NCBI GenBank assembly: GCA_002687715.1
Contig: NZBC01000227.1
Location: 1 to 32,863 of the forward strand
DNA from: Planctomycetota bacterium
Lineage (GTDB): Bacteria; Planctomycetota; GCA-002687715
Direction: 5' to 3'
DNA: 32,863 nt
Positions 1 to 7,855 of this stretch are shown piece after piece. The first letter of the stretch is position 1. Every line of letters begins with the position of its first letter. Under the pieces are notes generated by a model. The model ran no database searches, was not told the DNA's origin, and worked only from the letters and a program-made list of their open reading frames with translations. The position numbers were made by a program, and so were the translations under genes.

Positions 1-1949
1 AGGGTGTCGGTTGTCTGGAGCGCGCGGTTCTTCTGCTCGCCCTCGTCTTGGTCGAGGTCGAACAGCTCGTAGGTGTCGGAGGATATGTGGTGCACGAGCT
101 TGTCGTCACCGATGCAGACGGCGTCCTGACGAGGGGAGAGCGATGCCGGCTCTCGGAACTGGGTGAAGCCCGCCGCAGGGGGGGCTTGTCCGCCGTCGTT
201 CGTGAGGGACTGCGGCAGGATCACTCGGAGCAGGCTGTGTCCTTGCAACCCTTCGGGAATCTCCTGGCCCATCAGCTCCAGCAACGTCGGCACCACGTCG
301 ACCAGCTCGACGATCGAAGGGACGCGATGGCCGGAGACGCCTGGGATGCGGATCAGGAGCGGCACGCGGACCTGCTCTTCGTAGAGGCTGCTGTTGTGAT
401 AGCTGCCTCCGTGGTCCAGGAGTTCCTCGCCGTGATCCGCGTGGATGACGACGATCGTCCGGCTCCAGTCGTCGCGTTTCTGCAACGCGCGCAGGGCGAC
501 GCCGAGCTGGCGATCCATGTGGTGGATCTCGCCATCGTAGAGGCCGCTGACGCCACCGCCGAATCCGGGACCATCCGGATGCGGACGATACGGATGGTGG
601 GGATCGAAGTAGTGCGACCACAAGAACCAGGGCTGATCGCCGGTCAGCAGGCGGAGTTCGTCGAGCGTGTGCTTCGTCACCTCGGTTCCGTCGAGGTTGT
701 CTGGCGTCGGGAACTCATTGAATCGATCGAAGCCCTCCCGCAGGAACGGGAAGATGTCGGCGACGAACCGTCGCTTGAGCGCGCTCACGGCTACGGTGCG
801 ACGCCCAGCGTTCCGCAACCTCAGCGCGAGCGGCGGCATCGACTGAGGCTGCTGCAACTCGTTCGGCTGATTGCGTCGTCCTGCGACGTCGGTGGCGGAC
901 GGATAGAGGCTCTGGAACATCGACGCCAGCGAGAGCTGGCTCGACGGGTACTGCGCCCAACATCGTTCGAACACCGTGCAAAGCGCTGCGAACGCGTCGA
1001 GCTCGGGCGAGGGGCGACGCACGTAGCCATAGCAACCGAGGTGATCCGGTCGGACGGCGTCCAGCGTAATGAAGACGATGTTCGCGTCTCGGCGCACGGG
1101 GAGCATGGTGTCGAGGACGCCGGGGTCCACGGGGTCGGGGGTGGGGAGCAGACGGGCGATCACGTCGCCGGTGGCGATATCGACATCGGTGGGAGCGTCC
1201 GGGCGCAGCGTGAGCAGGCGAGTGCACCAAGGGGCGTCTCGGCGAAGAAACTGCCGGTGGGCGGCGTCGTCACCCGGGAGGCGGTCGGTCGCGACGAGGC
1301 CCAGCGCGATGAGGCCGCCGACCAACCCGATCGGTGCCACCGCCACGGCGATGCGTCGAGTGTGTTCCGCGAGGCCGATGCCCGTCATTGCCGCCAAGAT
1401 CACGAAGGCGACCGCGAGTCCCTGATGGAACGCTGCGTACTGATTGGGGAAGGCGAGTATGTCCAGCGCCAGGCAGGCGAGGGACATGGCCAGGAGATAG
1501 CGCCGCCGATGGTCGGCGCCCTCGCGGGCGAGGTCGGCGAGGCGCGCTCCGATGCACCCTCCGACGAAAGCCAGCAGCACCGCACCCCATCGGAGGACTC
1601 CCACCCATGCCTGCGACGAGATCCACGGGCCGGACGTGAGGGCGTCGATCATCGGCCACGCTCCGAGTGCGATGAGGCCGGCCGGAATCGCGCGTGCAGT
1701 CAAGACGCGGGGCGCCTTGGTCTTGCGAAGCGCGAACAGGAGAAGGCCGGCCCCCGCGATGATCGTCCCTGCCGCGGCGCCGATTCCCGAGGTGAGCAGG
1801 ACTGCGATGCCCAGGCCACCGGTGTGCTCGACGGCGTCGCCGGCGCGGACCACGTCCGTAACCGCGACGAGCATCGCCACCACGAAGATCGCACCCCCGG
1901 CAACGATCCACGGTGACGGTGCGGTGGGGCTCCCCTCGCGTGACGACAT
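1..1949 (-). CDS. Membrane-anchored sulfatase (alkaline phosphatase superfamily), 3' end cut by window edge
   Basis: The frame is open without a stop from the ATG at 1949 to base 1 (649 codons), so the C-terminus lies outside the window. Residues about 13-220 contain six or seven hydrophobic segments. The sulfatase domain then starts with IVFITLDAVRPDHLGCYGY (291-309), where D297 is the usual first metal ligand. A second metal motif HADHGEE lies at 503-509, followed by a YEEQVRVPLLIRIPG block (523-537) typical of the family. The nucleophile region reads SSQLSLASM (336-344), without the Cys/Ser-x-Pro-x-Arg signature of formylglycine sulfatases. It may therefore be a Ser/Thr-type hydrolase or a phosphotransferase-like member acting outside the membrane on sulfated or phosphorylated polymers or lipids. 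The substrate cannot be told. It lies 33 bp downstream of the phosphoesterase on the same strand but has its own promoter-like box. Confidence 0.88.
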   Translation of the reverse strand, partial: MSSREGSPTAPSPWIVAGGAIFVVAMLVAVTDVVRAGDAVEHTGGLGIAVLLTSGIGAAAGTIIAGAGLLLFALRKTKAPRVLTARAIPAGLIALGAWPMIDALTSGPWISSQAWVGVLRWGAVLLAFVGGCIGARLADLAREGADHRRRYLLAMSLACLALDILAFPNQYAAFHQGLAVAFVILAAMTGIGLAEHTRRIAVAVAPIGLVGGLIALGLVATDRLPGDDAAHRQFLRRDAPWCTRLLTLRPDAPTDVDIATGDVIARLLPTPDPVDPGVLDTMLPVRRDANIVFITLDAVRPDHLGCYGYVRRPSPELDAFAALCTVFERCWAQYPSSQLSLASMFQSLYPSATDVAGRRNQPNELQQPQSMPPLALRLRNAGRRTVAVSALKRRFVADIFPFLREGFDRFNEFPTPDNLDGTEVTKHTLDELRLLTGDQPWFLWSHYFDPHHPYRPHPDGPGFGGGVSGLYDGEIHHMDRQLGVALRALQKRDDWSRTIVVIHADHGEELLDHGGSYHNSSLYEEQVRVPLLIRIPGVSGHRVPSIVELVDVVPTLLELMGQEIPEGLQGHSLLRVILPQSLTNDGGQAPPAAGFTQFREPASLSPRQDAVCIGDDKLVHHISSDTYELFDLDQDEGEQKNRALQTTDT

Positions 1950-1956
1950 GGTGCGG

Positions 1957-1962
1957 ACGATA
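1957..1962 (-). promoter_or_regulatory. -10-like box TATCGT for the sulfatase, leaderless geometry
   Basis: On the minus strand TATCGT is followed by seven bases and then the ATG at 1949. No Shine-Dalgarno precedes the ATG. A start site about 7 bases after the -10 would coincide with the A of the ATG, so a leaderless transcript is inferred. Confidence 0.4.
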
Positions 1963-1982
1963 TCCCTCTGCCGAGGCGACGG

Positions 1983-3461
1983 TCAATCGACCAGCCGCGC
2001 GGAGTGGACGATGATCCCCTTCACGCCGACGGCGAGCCCTTCGAGCCGAAGTCCGATGTTCTTGAGCGGAAGCGCGGTCTCGGTGAACGGATCCTGGTCC
2101 GGGATACGGACGAGCACCGTCTGTCTTCCGCGTCCGAGCGCCACGGGCTGCGGTTTCGACCGGTAGGCCATCCGTCCGACGGGATGGTCCTTCGGGTGCC
2201 ACTGCACGTACACGTCCTGATGGGGTGCGTGCTTGCCTTCGACGACCACCGACATCTCGAATTGCACCGAACGGCCGGTCTTGCCCCGTGGCACCCCCGC
2301 CCAGCACTGGAACACTCCGGGGCCCGGATGGATGTGGAGTCCGTCCGCGTCGAGCTTCACCGTACCCCCCTCGAGGAAGGCCGGTTTGCCGAATGCCGGG
2401 AGGAGGTCCGCCTTCAGGGTGCGCGGAGACCGATCGTGGAGCGTGTGGTGGAGGAGCGCCTTTCCCGACGTGTCGTAGACGTTGATGACCACCTCGTGAA
2501 GCCGGCACTCCAGCAGCGCGTAGGGGTGGGCGTCGTGTCGACTGGAACCGCAGAACAGGATGTCGTGACCGTGCTCCTTGGTGATCGAAGCGCCTTCGCC
2601 GTCGCCGCCGATCAACAGGTCGATCTGGTCTCCAGGCAGGCTCTTCAGGATCTCATCCCGGTGACGGAAGGTGCTCTGGCCGAGGCCGCAGATCAGGAAC
2701 GTGAACGGTTTGGTGCGCTTCGACAGGACCGTGTCGAGCCACGTGCGCTGGGGCGTCCCGGGTCGAAGCCTCTCGTCGAAGTACGTGACGAAGACCATCC
2801 GCACCGAACCTCGCTCGACGACCCAACAGGGCGGAGCCCCTTCCTTGCGAGCCGCGTCCGCGTACGGGTACGCGAGGGCGCGCTTGAACACGTCGTAGCT
2901 CGGCGCGCCGGCCGGAAACCCGCACTCGTGGTTTCCGGGCCCGAGGTAGACGGGGACGTGACGGATCACCGGATCGAGGAACCGGAAGAACTCGTTGCGG
3001 AAGGCGCGCTCCGTGCACCAGTACACGGCGTCGCCGGCATGGATCACGGCGTCGGGGCGCAGGTCCCGGACGCGCGCGACCTGCATCTGGGGTGGATGAC
3101 GGCGCCGGGGGTGGGTCCCGCCCGTGTGCCCGAGGACGGCGATACGTAGCTCCGTTTCCGTTGCGGCGGGAGTTTCGAACGACGTTCGCCGCCAGCCGCA
3201 TCGCACCTCGTACGTCATCTCGGGCTCGAGCAGCTCCAATCGGACTGAACGGAATCGCCCTCGTTCGACGGGCGCGGCCCGTCTCGGCTTCTCGCCCCGT
3301 ACGCCGTAGAGGAGGGGCGCGCCGTCGTCAGCGCGCTCTGCCCACCACGACACGACTGCGTGCCGGGGACCAAGGTCGGTGAGCCACAACCCGGCGACCG
3401 GGTCCTGGGCGTTCGCGCCGGTGATGAACGCGAGGAGGAACGGGACGAGCGAGGCGCGCAT
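1983..3461 (-). CDS. Secreted metallophosphoesterase-like protein with Fn3-like N-domain
   Basis: The product has 492 residues. The start is the ATG at 3461, which gives a signal peptide (MRASLVPFLLAFITGANAQ); longer upstream reading in this frame is antisense to murE. Residues 25-100 look like the Fn3-like domain that precedes purple-acid-phosphatase-type enzymes. The calcineurin-like domain has HAGDAVY (141-147) and GPGNHE (174-179). Two other metal motifs are degenerate: the first reads GHTGG (111-115) where GD-x-G is expected, and the late GHxH position reads GGDGEGA (285-291). The last ~110 residues (about 382-492) form a beta-rich domain that could bind a surface or carbohydrate. Probable role is an exported phosphohydrolase or a catalytically weakened binding protein; the substrate is unknown. 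The sulfatase follows directly downstream. Confidence 0.8.
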   Translation of the reverse strand: MRASLVPFLLAFITGANAQDPVAGLWLTDLGPRHAVVSWWAERADDGAPLLYGVRGEKPRRAAPVERGRFRSVRLELLEPEMTYEVRCGWRRTSFETPAATETELRIAVLGHTGGTHPRRRHPPQMQVARVRDLRPDAVIHAGDAVYWCTERAFRNEFFRFLDPVIRHVPVYLGPGNHECGFPAGAPSYDVFKRALAYPYADAARKEGAPPCWVVERGSVRMVFVTYFDERLRPGTPQRTWLDTVLSKRTKPFTFLICGLGQSTFRHRDEILKSLPGDQIDLLIGGDGEGASITKEHGHDILFCGSSRHDAHPYALLECRLHEVVINVYDTSGKALLHHTLHDRSPRTLKADLLPAFGKPAFLEGGTVKLDADGLHIHPGPGVFQCWAGVPRGKTGRSVQFEMSVVVEGKHAPHQDVYVQWHPKDHPVGRMAYRSKPQPVALGRGRQTVLVRIPDQDPFTETALPLKNIGLRLEGLAVGVKGIIVHSARLVD

Positions 3462-3466
3462 GGCGG

Positions 3467-3473
3467 TAGGATA
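3467..3473. promoter_or_regulatory. Overlapping back-to-back -10-like boxes between the phosphoesterase and murE
   Basis: The plus strand reads TAGGAT at 3467-3472 and the minus strand reads TATCCT at 3473-3468. The minus box is six bases from the phosphoesterase ATG (3461), so its transcript would be leaderless. The plus box would start a transcript near 3479, leaving a ~40-base leader with the murE Shine-Dalgarno. A symmetric bidirectional promoter is inferred; no convincing -35 was seen. Confidence 0.4.
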
Positions 3474-3519
3474 GCAATCGCGGGGGGCGGGCGGCCCTCC
3501 GGACTTGCGGAGGGAAAAC

Positions 3520-4989
3520 ATGGTCCGGACGTTGAGCTGGCTCCTGTCGGGGTTGGACGGGTGTCGCTTGGAGGGGCCGGGTGACGTGGGGATCGACCGC
3601 GTCGTCCTGGACAGCCGCGTGGTGAAACCCGGGGACGTGTTCGCAGCCCTGCCGGGGACCCATGCCGACGGGGTGACGTTTGTGCCGGAAGCCATCCGGC
3701 GCGGCGCGTCCGCGTTGTTGCTCGGGGAGGGCGTCGAGGTCCAGACGGACTTGCCGCGTCTGCGGTCGCCGTATCCGCGGGCAGATGCCGCTCGCGCGGC
3801 CCACCGGCTGGCGGGAGACCCGGGCCAGCATTTGGAGCTCGTCGCGGTCACCGGCACCAACGGCAAGACGACGACCGCGTGGTTGCTGAAGGAGCTCCTG
3901 GCGAACGCGCCGGGGCGCTTCGGTTGCATCGGGACGGTCGCGAATACGTTCTCGGGGACGTCCCGGACGGCGACGCAGACCACGCCCGACTCGGGTGCGC
4001 TCGCCGGACTCCTCGCCGAAATGCACGCGGCCCGGGTTCCCGGTGCCGCCATCGAAGTCTCGAGCCACGCCCTGCACCAGGACCGCGTCGCGGGGGTGAA
4101 GTTCGAGGGCGCCGTGCTCACCAACCTGACCCGCGATCACCTTGACTACCACGGGTCGATGGACGACTACCTCGCCGCGAAGCTGCGGCTGGGAGACCAC
4201 CTGGCGCCGGGTGCGCCGTGGGTGTACCCCGCTGACGACCCTCGCGTCGCCGAGGCGATCTCGGGACGCGACGGCGCGGTCTCCTACGGGACGTCGGCGT
4301 CGGCGGATCTCCGGATCGTCGATGCGGCGCTCCTACCCGGCGGCGCTCGCATCATGGTCCGGTGGCGCGGCAAAGAGCTCACGTTCCGGAGCCCGCTCGT
4401 GGGGTCGTTCAACGTGGACAACGTGGCCGCGGCGCTCACGCTTGCGCTTGCCCGGGGCCGGGCGGTGAACGATCTGCGTACGCGGCTGCTCCGCTTCCGT
4501 GGTGTTCCGGGCCGGATGCAGCGCGTCGCCGCACCGGGAGGTCCGACGGGCCTCGTCGACTACGCGCACACGCCGGACGCGATCGAGAAGGTCCTGGCCG
4601 CATGCCGGTCCTTCGCGGCTGGGCGCGTGATCGTCGTCGTCGGCGCAGGGGGCGATCGTGATCGCGGCAAGCGACCGCTGATGGGGCGCGCGGCGCAGCG
4701 CGGCGCCGATGTCGTCATTCTGACGTCGGACAACCCGCGTACGGAAGATGCAGGGCGTATCCTGGAGGACATCGCCTCGGGACTGACTCCGCCTGCGGGC
4801 GGGGTCTTCTGCGAACCCGATCGCGCGACGGCCATTCGTCGCGCCGTCGCGCACGCCGCGCCCTCGGACCTCGTCGCGGTCCTGGGCAAGGGCCACGAGA
4901 CGTACCAGGAGATCGACGGCGTCCGCCACCCGTTCTCCGACGTCCGGGAGCTGGAGCATGCGCTGACCGAGGTGACTGCCGGTGGGTGA
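3520..4989 (+). CDS. murE: UDP-MurNAc-tripeptide synthetase (UDP-MurNAc-L-Ala-D-Glu:meso-diaminopimelate ligase), MurE
   Basis: The 489-residue product is a full-length cytoplasmic Mur ligase that adds the third residue of the peptidoglycan stem peptide. The ATG at 3520 is chosen because GGAGGG (3509-3514) sits five bases upstream. The ATP loop is TGTNGKTTT (111-119). The family motifs EVSSHAL (179-185) and TRDHLDYHG (204-212) follow, with K221 as the expected carbamylated lysine. The C-terminal domain has DYAHTPDA (347-354), GAGGDRDRGKR (375-385) and DNPR (404-407). DNPR is the known signature for meso-diaminopimelate rather than lysine, so DAP-type peptidoglycan is predicted. The 3' end overlaps the next gene by 8 bp, which indicates coupled translation. 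Confidence 0.97.
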   Translation: MVRTLSWLLSGLDGCRLEGPGDVGIDRVVLDSRVVKPGDVFAALPGTHADGVTFVPEAIRRGASALLLGEGVEVQTDLPRLRSPYPRADAARAAHRLAGDPGQHLELVAVTGTNGKTTTAWLLKELLANAPGRFGCIGTVANTFSGTSRTATQTTPDSGALAGLLAEMHAARVPGAAIEVSSHALHQDRVAGVKFEGAVLTNLTRDHLDYHGSMDDYLAAKLRLGDHLAPGAPWVYPADDPRVAEAISGRDGAVSYGTSASADLRIVDAALLPGGARIMVRWRGKELTFRSPLVGSFNVDNVAAALTLALARGRAVNDLRTRLLRFRGVPGRMQRVAAPGGPTGLVDYAHTPDAIEKVLAACRSFAAGRVIVVVGAGGDRDRGKRPLMGRAAQRGADVVILTSDNPRTEDAGRILEDIASGLTPPAGGVFCEPDRATAIRRAVAHAAPSDLVAVLGKGHETYQEIDGVRHPFSDVRELEHALTEVTAGG

Positions 4990-7612
4990 GCGGTTCCTCG
5001 TCGTCGGCGTGGCCCGGAGCGGAATCGCCGCCGCGCGGCTGCTGGTCGCGTCCGGTGATGACGTGCGCCTGTGCGACGTGCGTGGTCGACCCGCGGACCT
5101 TCCGGACGACGTGGCTGCGCTGAGGTGGGTCGATACGCCTTCCGACGCGATCGACGTGGGTGAAGTCGATGCACTGGTGTTGTCGCCGGGAGTGCCGTTG
5201 TCGTCTCCACTCGTGACCCGTGCCCGCGCTCGGGGGTGTCGGATCAGCGGGGAAGTCGAAGAGGCGTTCCGTCGTTCGTCGGTTCCGGTCGTGGCGATCA
5301 CGGGGACGAACGGCAAGAGCACGACGACGACGCTGGTGGCGCACCTGCTCAACGCACACGGAAGGCTCGCCGCTGCGGGTGGAAACCTGGGTCGCCCCTA
5401 CTCGGAGCTGGTCCTCGAGGAATCTGCTGCCGATGTTCACGTGGTCGAGGTCTCGAGCTTCCAGGCGGAGACACTCGACACGTTCCGGGCGCGCGTGGCT
5501 GCGCTGCTGAATCTCGCGCCCGATCATCTCGATCGGCACGGGCCGTTCGACGCCTACCGGGCTGCGAAGCTCCGTGTGTTCCGCGGGCTCCCGCAACCGG
5601 CCGCGGACGCCTCCATGCCCTACATCGCATGTGAAGACCCTCCCCTCACGCGTTCGAAGGTCGAGGCGACCCGTATCGATCGGCTGCTTGCCACCGCCGT
5701 CCTGTCCATTCCGGGCGCTCCGTTCCGCGAGAACGTGCGCGCCGCGCTCCACTGTGTCGCTCCGTTCGGACTCGACGACGAGGTTGCCCTCCGTGCGCTG
5801 GCGAGTTTTCACGGCCTCCCACATCGCATGGAGGACGTCGGCCGCCTCGGTTTGCTTCGCTGCTTCAACGACTCCAAGGCCACCAACGTCGCGGCGGCGG
5901 TCGCCGATCTCGCGGGGTTCGACGTCGGTGTTCACGTGATCATCGGCGGTCAGGACGACGGTCAGGACTTCGAGGCCGTAGCCGCACTCTCCGGTATCCG
6001 GCGTGCGTGGACCATCGGTGCATCGGCGAATCGTGCCGCGTCCGCATTCGGCCGGCGGGGCCGCGTCGTCGGCACGATGGAGCGTGCCGTCGACGCCGCG
6101 TGCACCGAAGCGCGAGCCGGCGAGTTGCTCGTCCTCGCTCCAGCCGCCAAGAGCTTCGACCAGTACCGCGACTTCGAACATCGTGGCGACATATTCCGCG
6201 AGCTGATCTCACGCGGGCCGTCGCGAGGCAGCGCGACGCCCCCGTCCACGCATTTCATCGCGATCGGCGGTGCGGGGATGAGCAGCATCGCCGAGATCCT
6301 GCTGCGGGATGGCGCCCGGGTCAGCGGTTCTGACCTGCGAGACGGTCCCGCGCTAAGGAGGTTGTCGGCGCTCGGCGCTCGATGCCACGTCGGGCACGAT
6401 GGGAGCCATGTCGCGGATGCGGCCCGGGTCGTGACGTCGAGCGCGATTCGCGACGACAATCCCGAGCTCTCCGCGGCACGCCGGCGCGGTCTGCCCATCC
6501 TCCATCGTAGTGAAGCGCTCGCGGAGCTCGTCTCGAGCCGGAAGGCGGTCGCGGTCACGGGCAGTCACGGCAAGACGACCACGACTTCGCTGATCGGGCA
6601 CCTGCTCACGTCTGGCGGCGCCGAACCGTGCGTTCTCGTGGGAGCCGACGTCGTCGGATGGAACGGCAACGCTCTTCACGGCCGAGGCCGGGTGGTCTGC
6701 GAGGCCGATGAGAGCGACGGTTCGTTCACGCGCCTCGCGCCGGACATTGCGGTCGTCACGAATCTCGACCACGAGCATCTCGACTACTGGGGGAGCCTCG
6801 ATGCACTCGCCGACGCGGTCGCGATGTGGGCTGCCTGCGTCCCGCGGGATGGGTGCGTCGTGCTCGGCGCGGGCGATTCTCGGCTGGACTTGCTCGGTCG
6901 CGACGTCCGGGCCCGAGTCGTGCGATGCGGCGTCGGTGTGGGAGATTTCGTGGCGTCGGATCTCCGACCCCACCGCCGCGGCACCCGCTTTCGATTGTCT
7001 GGGGACGGGATCGATGCCGCGTTCGACGTTCCGTTGTTGGGTCACCACCACGTCGCGAATGCGGCGCTCGCGATCGCGGCTTGCATTGCTGCGGGCGCCG
7101 ACGTCGGCGGCATGGTGTCGGCGTTGCCGAGGTTCCGCGGTGTGAAACGACGCTTCGAGGTCCAGGGCGTCGTCGACGGGATCACCGTGGTCGATGACTA
7201 CGCTCACCATCCGACCGAGATCGCGGCGGTCCTGGCTGCCGTGGCTGCCCACGATCCGCGCCCGGTTCGGGTCGTGTTCCAGCCCCACCGGCACAGCCGG
7301 ACGCAGGCGCTGGAGGCCGCGTTCGCGCCCGCCTTTGACCGGGCGTCGGACCTCATCGTCACGGGGGTCTACGCGGCGGACGAGATCATCCCGAAAGACG
7401 CAAAAGAGCATCGCATCGACGAGTTTGTTCGACGCCGCGGCCGCACTGGCGCCCGCCGCATGGATGATCCCCGCGAGATCCTCGCAACCCTGGCCCAGGA
7501 AGCGCGATCCGGCGACCTGGTGCTGTTTCTCGGGGCCGGGAATCTGGACGTCCTGGCCGCTGAATTCCCGGGGATTCTGCGGAGGGGTGGGCTGGTCACC
7601 GACGGACTCTGA
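4982..7612 (+). CDS. murD-murC: MurD-MurC fusion: UDP-MurNAc-L-Ala:D-Glu ligase joined to UDP-MurNAc:L-Ala ligase
   Basis: One uninterrupted 876-residue frame contains two complete Mur ligases. The GTG start at 4982 overlaps murE by 8 bp and has GAGGTGA six bases upstream. Residues 1-412 are MurD: N-terminal Rossmann GVARSGIAAARLL (9-21), ATP loop GTNGKSTTT (108-116), GGNLG (133-137), EVSSFQ (156-161), NLAPDHLDRHG (177-187), K196, NDSKATN (296-302) and APAAKSFDQYRDFEHRGD (386-403). It is slightly compact between K196 and the HRMEDV segment. A linker of about ten residues (411-422) follows. Residues 423-876 are MurC: HFIAIGGAGMSSIA (424-437), GSHGKTTTT (527-535), CEADESDGSF (573-582), NLDHEHLDYWG (594-604), KRRFEV (722-727), DDYAHHPTEI (738-747) and FQPHRHSRT (766-774). 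All catalytic motifs appear intact in both halves. The genes ftsW and murG, which usually separate murD and murC, are absent. Confidence 0.95.
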   Translation: MGERFLVVGVARSGIAAARLLVASGDDVRLCDVRGRPADLPDDVAALRWVDTPSDAIDVGEVDALVLSPGVPLSSPLVTRARARGCRISGEVEEAFRRSSVPVVAITGTNGKSTTTTLVAHLLNAHGRLAAAGGNLGRPYSELVLEESAADVHVVEVSSFQAETLDTFRARVAALLNLAPDHLDRHGPFDAYRAAKLRVFRGLPQPAADASMPYIACEDPPLTRSKVEATRIDRLLATAVLSIPGAPFRENVRAALHCVAPFGLDDEVALRALASFHGLPHRMEDVGRLGLLRCFNDSKATNVAAAVADLAGFDVGVHVIIGGQDDGQDFEAVAALSGIRRAWTIGASANRAASAFGRRGRVVGTMERAVDAACTEARAGELLVLAPAAKSFDQYRDFEHRGDIFRELISRGPSRGSATPPSTHFIAIGGAGMSSIAEILLRDGARVSGSDLRDGPALRRLSALGARCHVGHDGSHVADAARVVTSSAIRDDNPELSAARRRGLPILHRSEALAELVSSRKAVAVTGSHGKTTTTSLIGHLLTSGGAEPCVLVGADVVGWNGNALHGRGRVVCEADESDGSFTRLAPDIAVVTNLDHEHLDYWGSLDALADAVAMWAACVPRDGCVVLGAGDSRLDLLGRDVRARVVRCGVGVGDFVASDLRPHRRGTRFRLSGDGIDAAFDVPLLGHHHVANAALAIAACIAAGADVGGMVSALPRFRGVKRRFEVQGVVDGITVVDDYAHHPTEIAAVLAAVAAHDPRPVRVVFQPHRHSRTQALEAAFAPAFDRASDLIVTGVYAADEIIPKDAKEHRIDEFVRRRGRTGARRMDDPREILATLAQEARSGDLVLFLGAGNLDVLAAEFPGILRRGGLVTDGL

Positions 7613-7637
7613 ACCGGCATGGACGTCGGGTCCCGCG

Positions 7638-7759
7638 CTGTGGTAGCTTCACTTACCCACGTTGTCCCCCAAGACACTTGTAATCAGTCCACAGTCGTCG
7701 TGTCCCAGCCGGCCCGAGTCGGGAAGATTTGGCCGCTCCCTCTAGCCTGTGGTAGCTTC
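7638..7759 (+). promoter_or_regulatory. Duplicated promoter-like element upstream of the PKD gene
   Basis: The 13-mer CTGTGGTAGCTTC occurs exactly twice, at 7638-7650 and 7747-7759, and each copy is followed by a partly similar CGT-CCCCC-AG segment. Each contains TAGCTT, which fits TANNNT as a -10. Weak -35 candidates lie 18 bases upstream: TGGACG at 7620-7625 and TTGGCC at 7729-7734. Tandem promoters, or a duplicated regulator site in the 243-base gap after murD-murC, are inferred. Confidence 0.4.
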
Positions 7760-7855
7760 GAAACGCTCGTCCCCCGAGTCCATGCCCAGTATTTGAGCAT
7801 CGTTCTGCCTCGGGTCAGAAGGCGTCACTGCCATATGACCTCCGGAGACCATTCA

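Noticed and set aside
48..1916. A 622-codon open frame on the plus strand
   Set aside because: It is antisense to the sulfatase, whose frame carries membrane helices and metal motifs; the plus frame has no recognisable domain. High GC makes long antisense frames common.
3462..4124. N-terminal extension of the phosphoesterase into murE
   Set aside because: The frame is open, but the signal peptide starts at 3461 and the extension overlaps murE in antisense.
4715..7411. Long minus-strand frames opposite murE and murD-murC
   Set aside because: They are shadows of the mur genes, with no start signals and no domain.
7619..7855. Earlier ATG for the PKD protein
   Set aside because: It would put 79 residues before a clear signal peptide and swallow the duplicated promoter elements; the ATG at 7856 has a Shine-Dalgarno.
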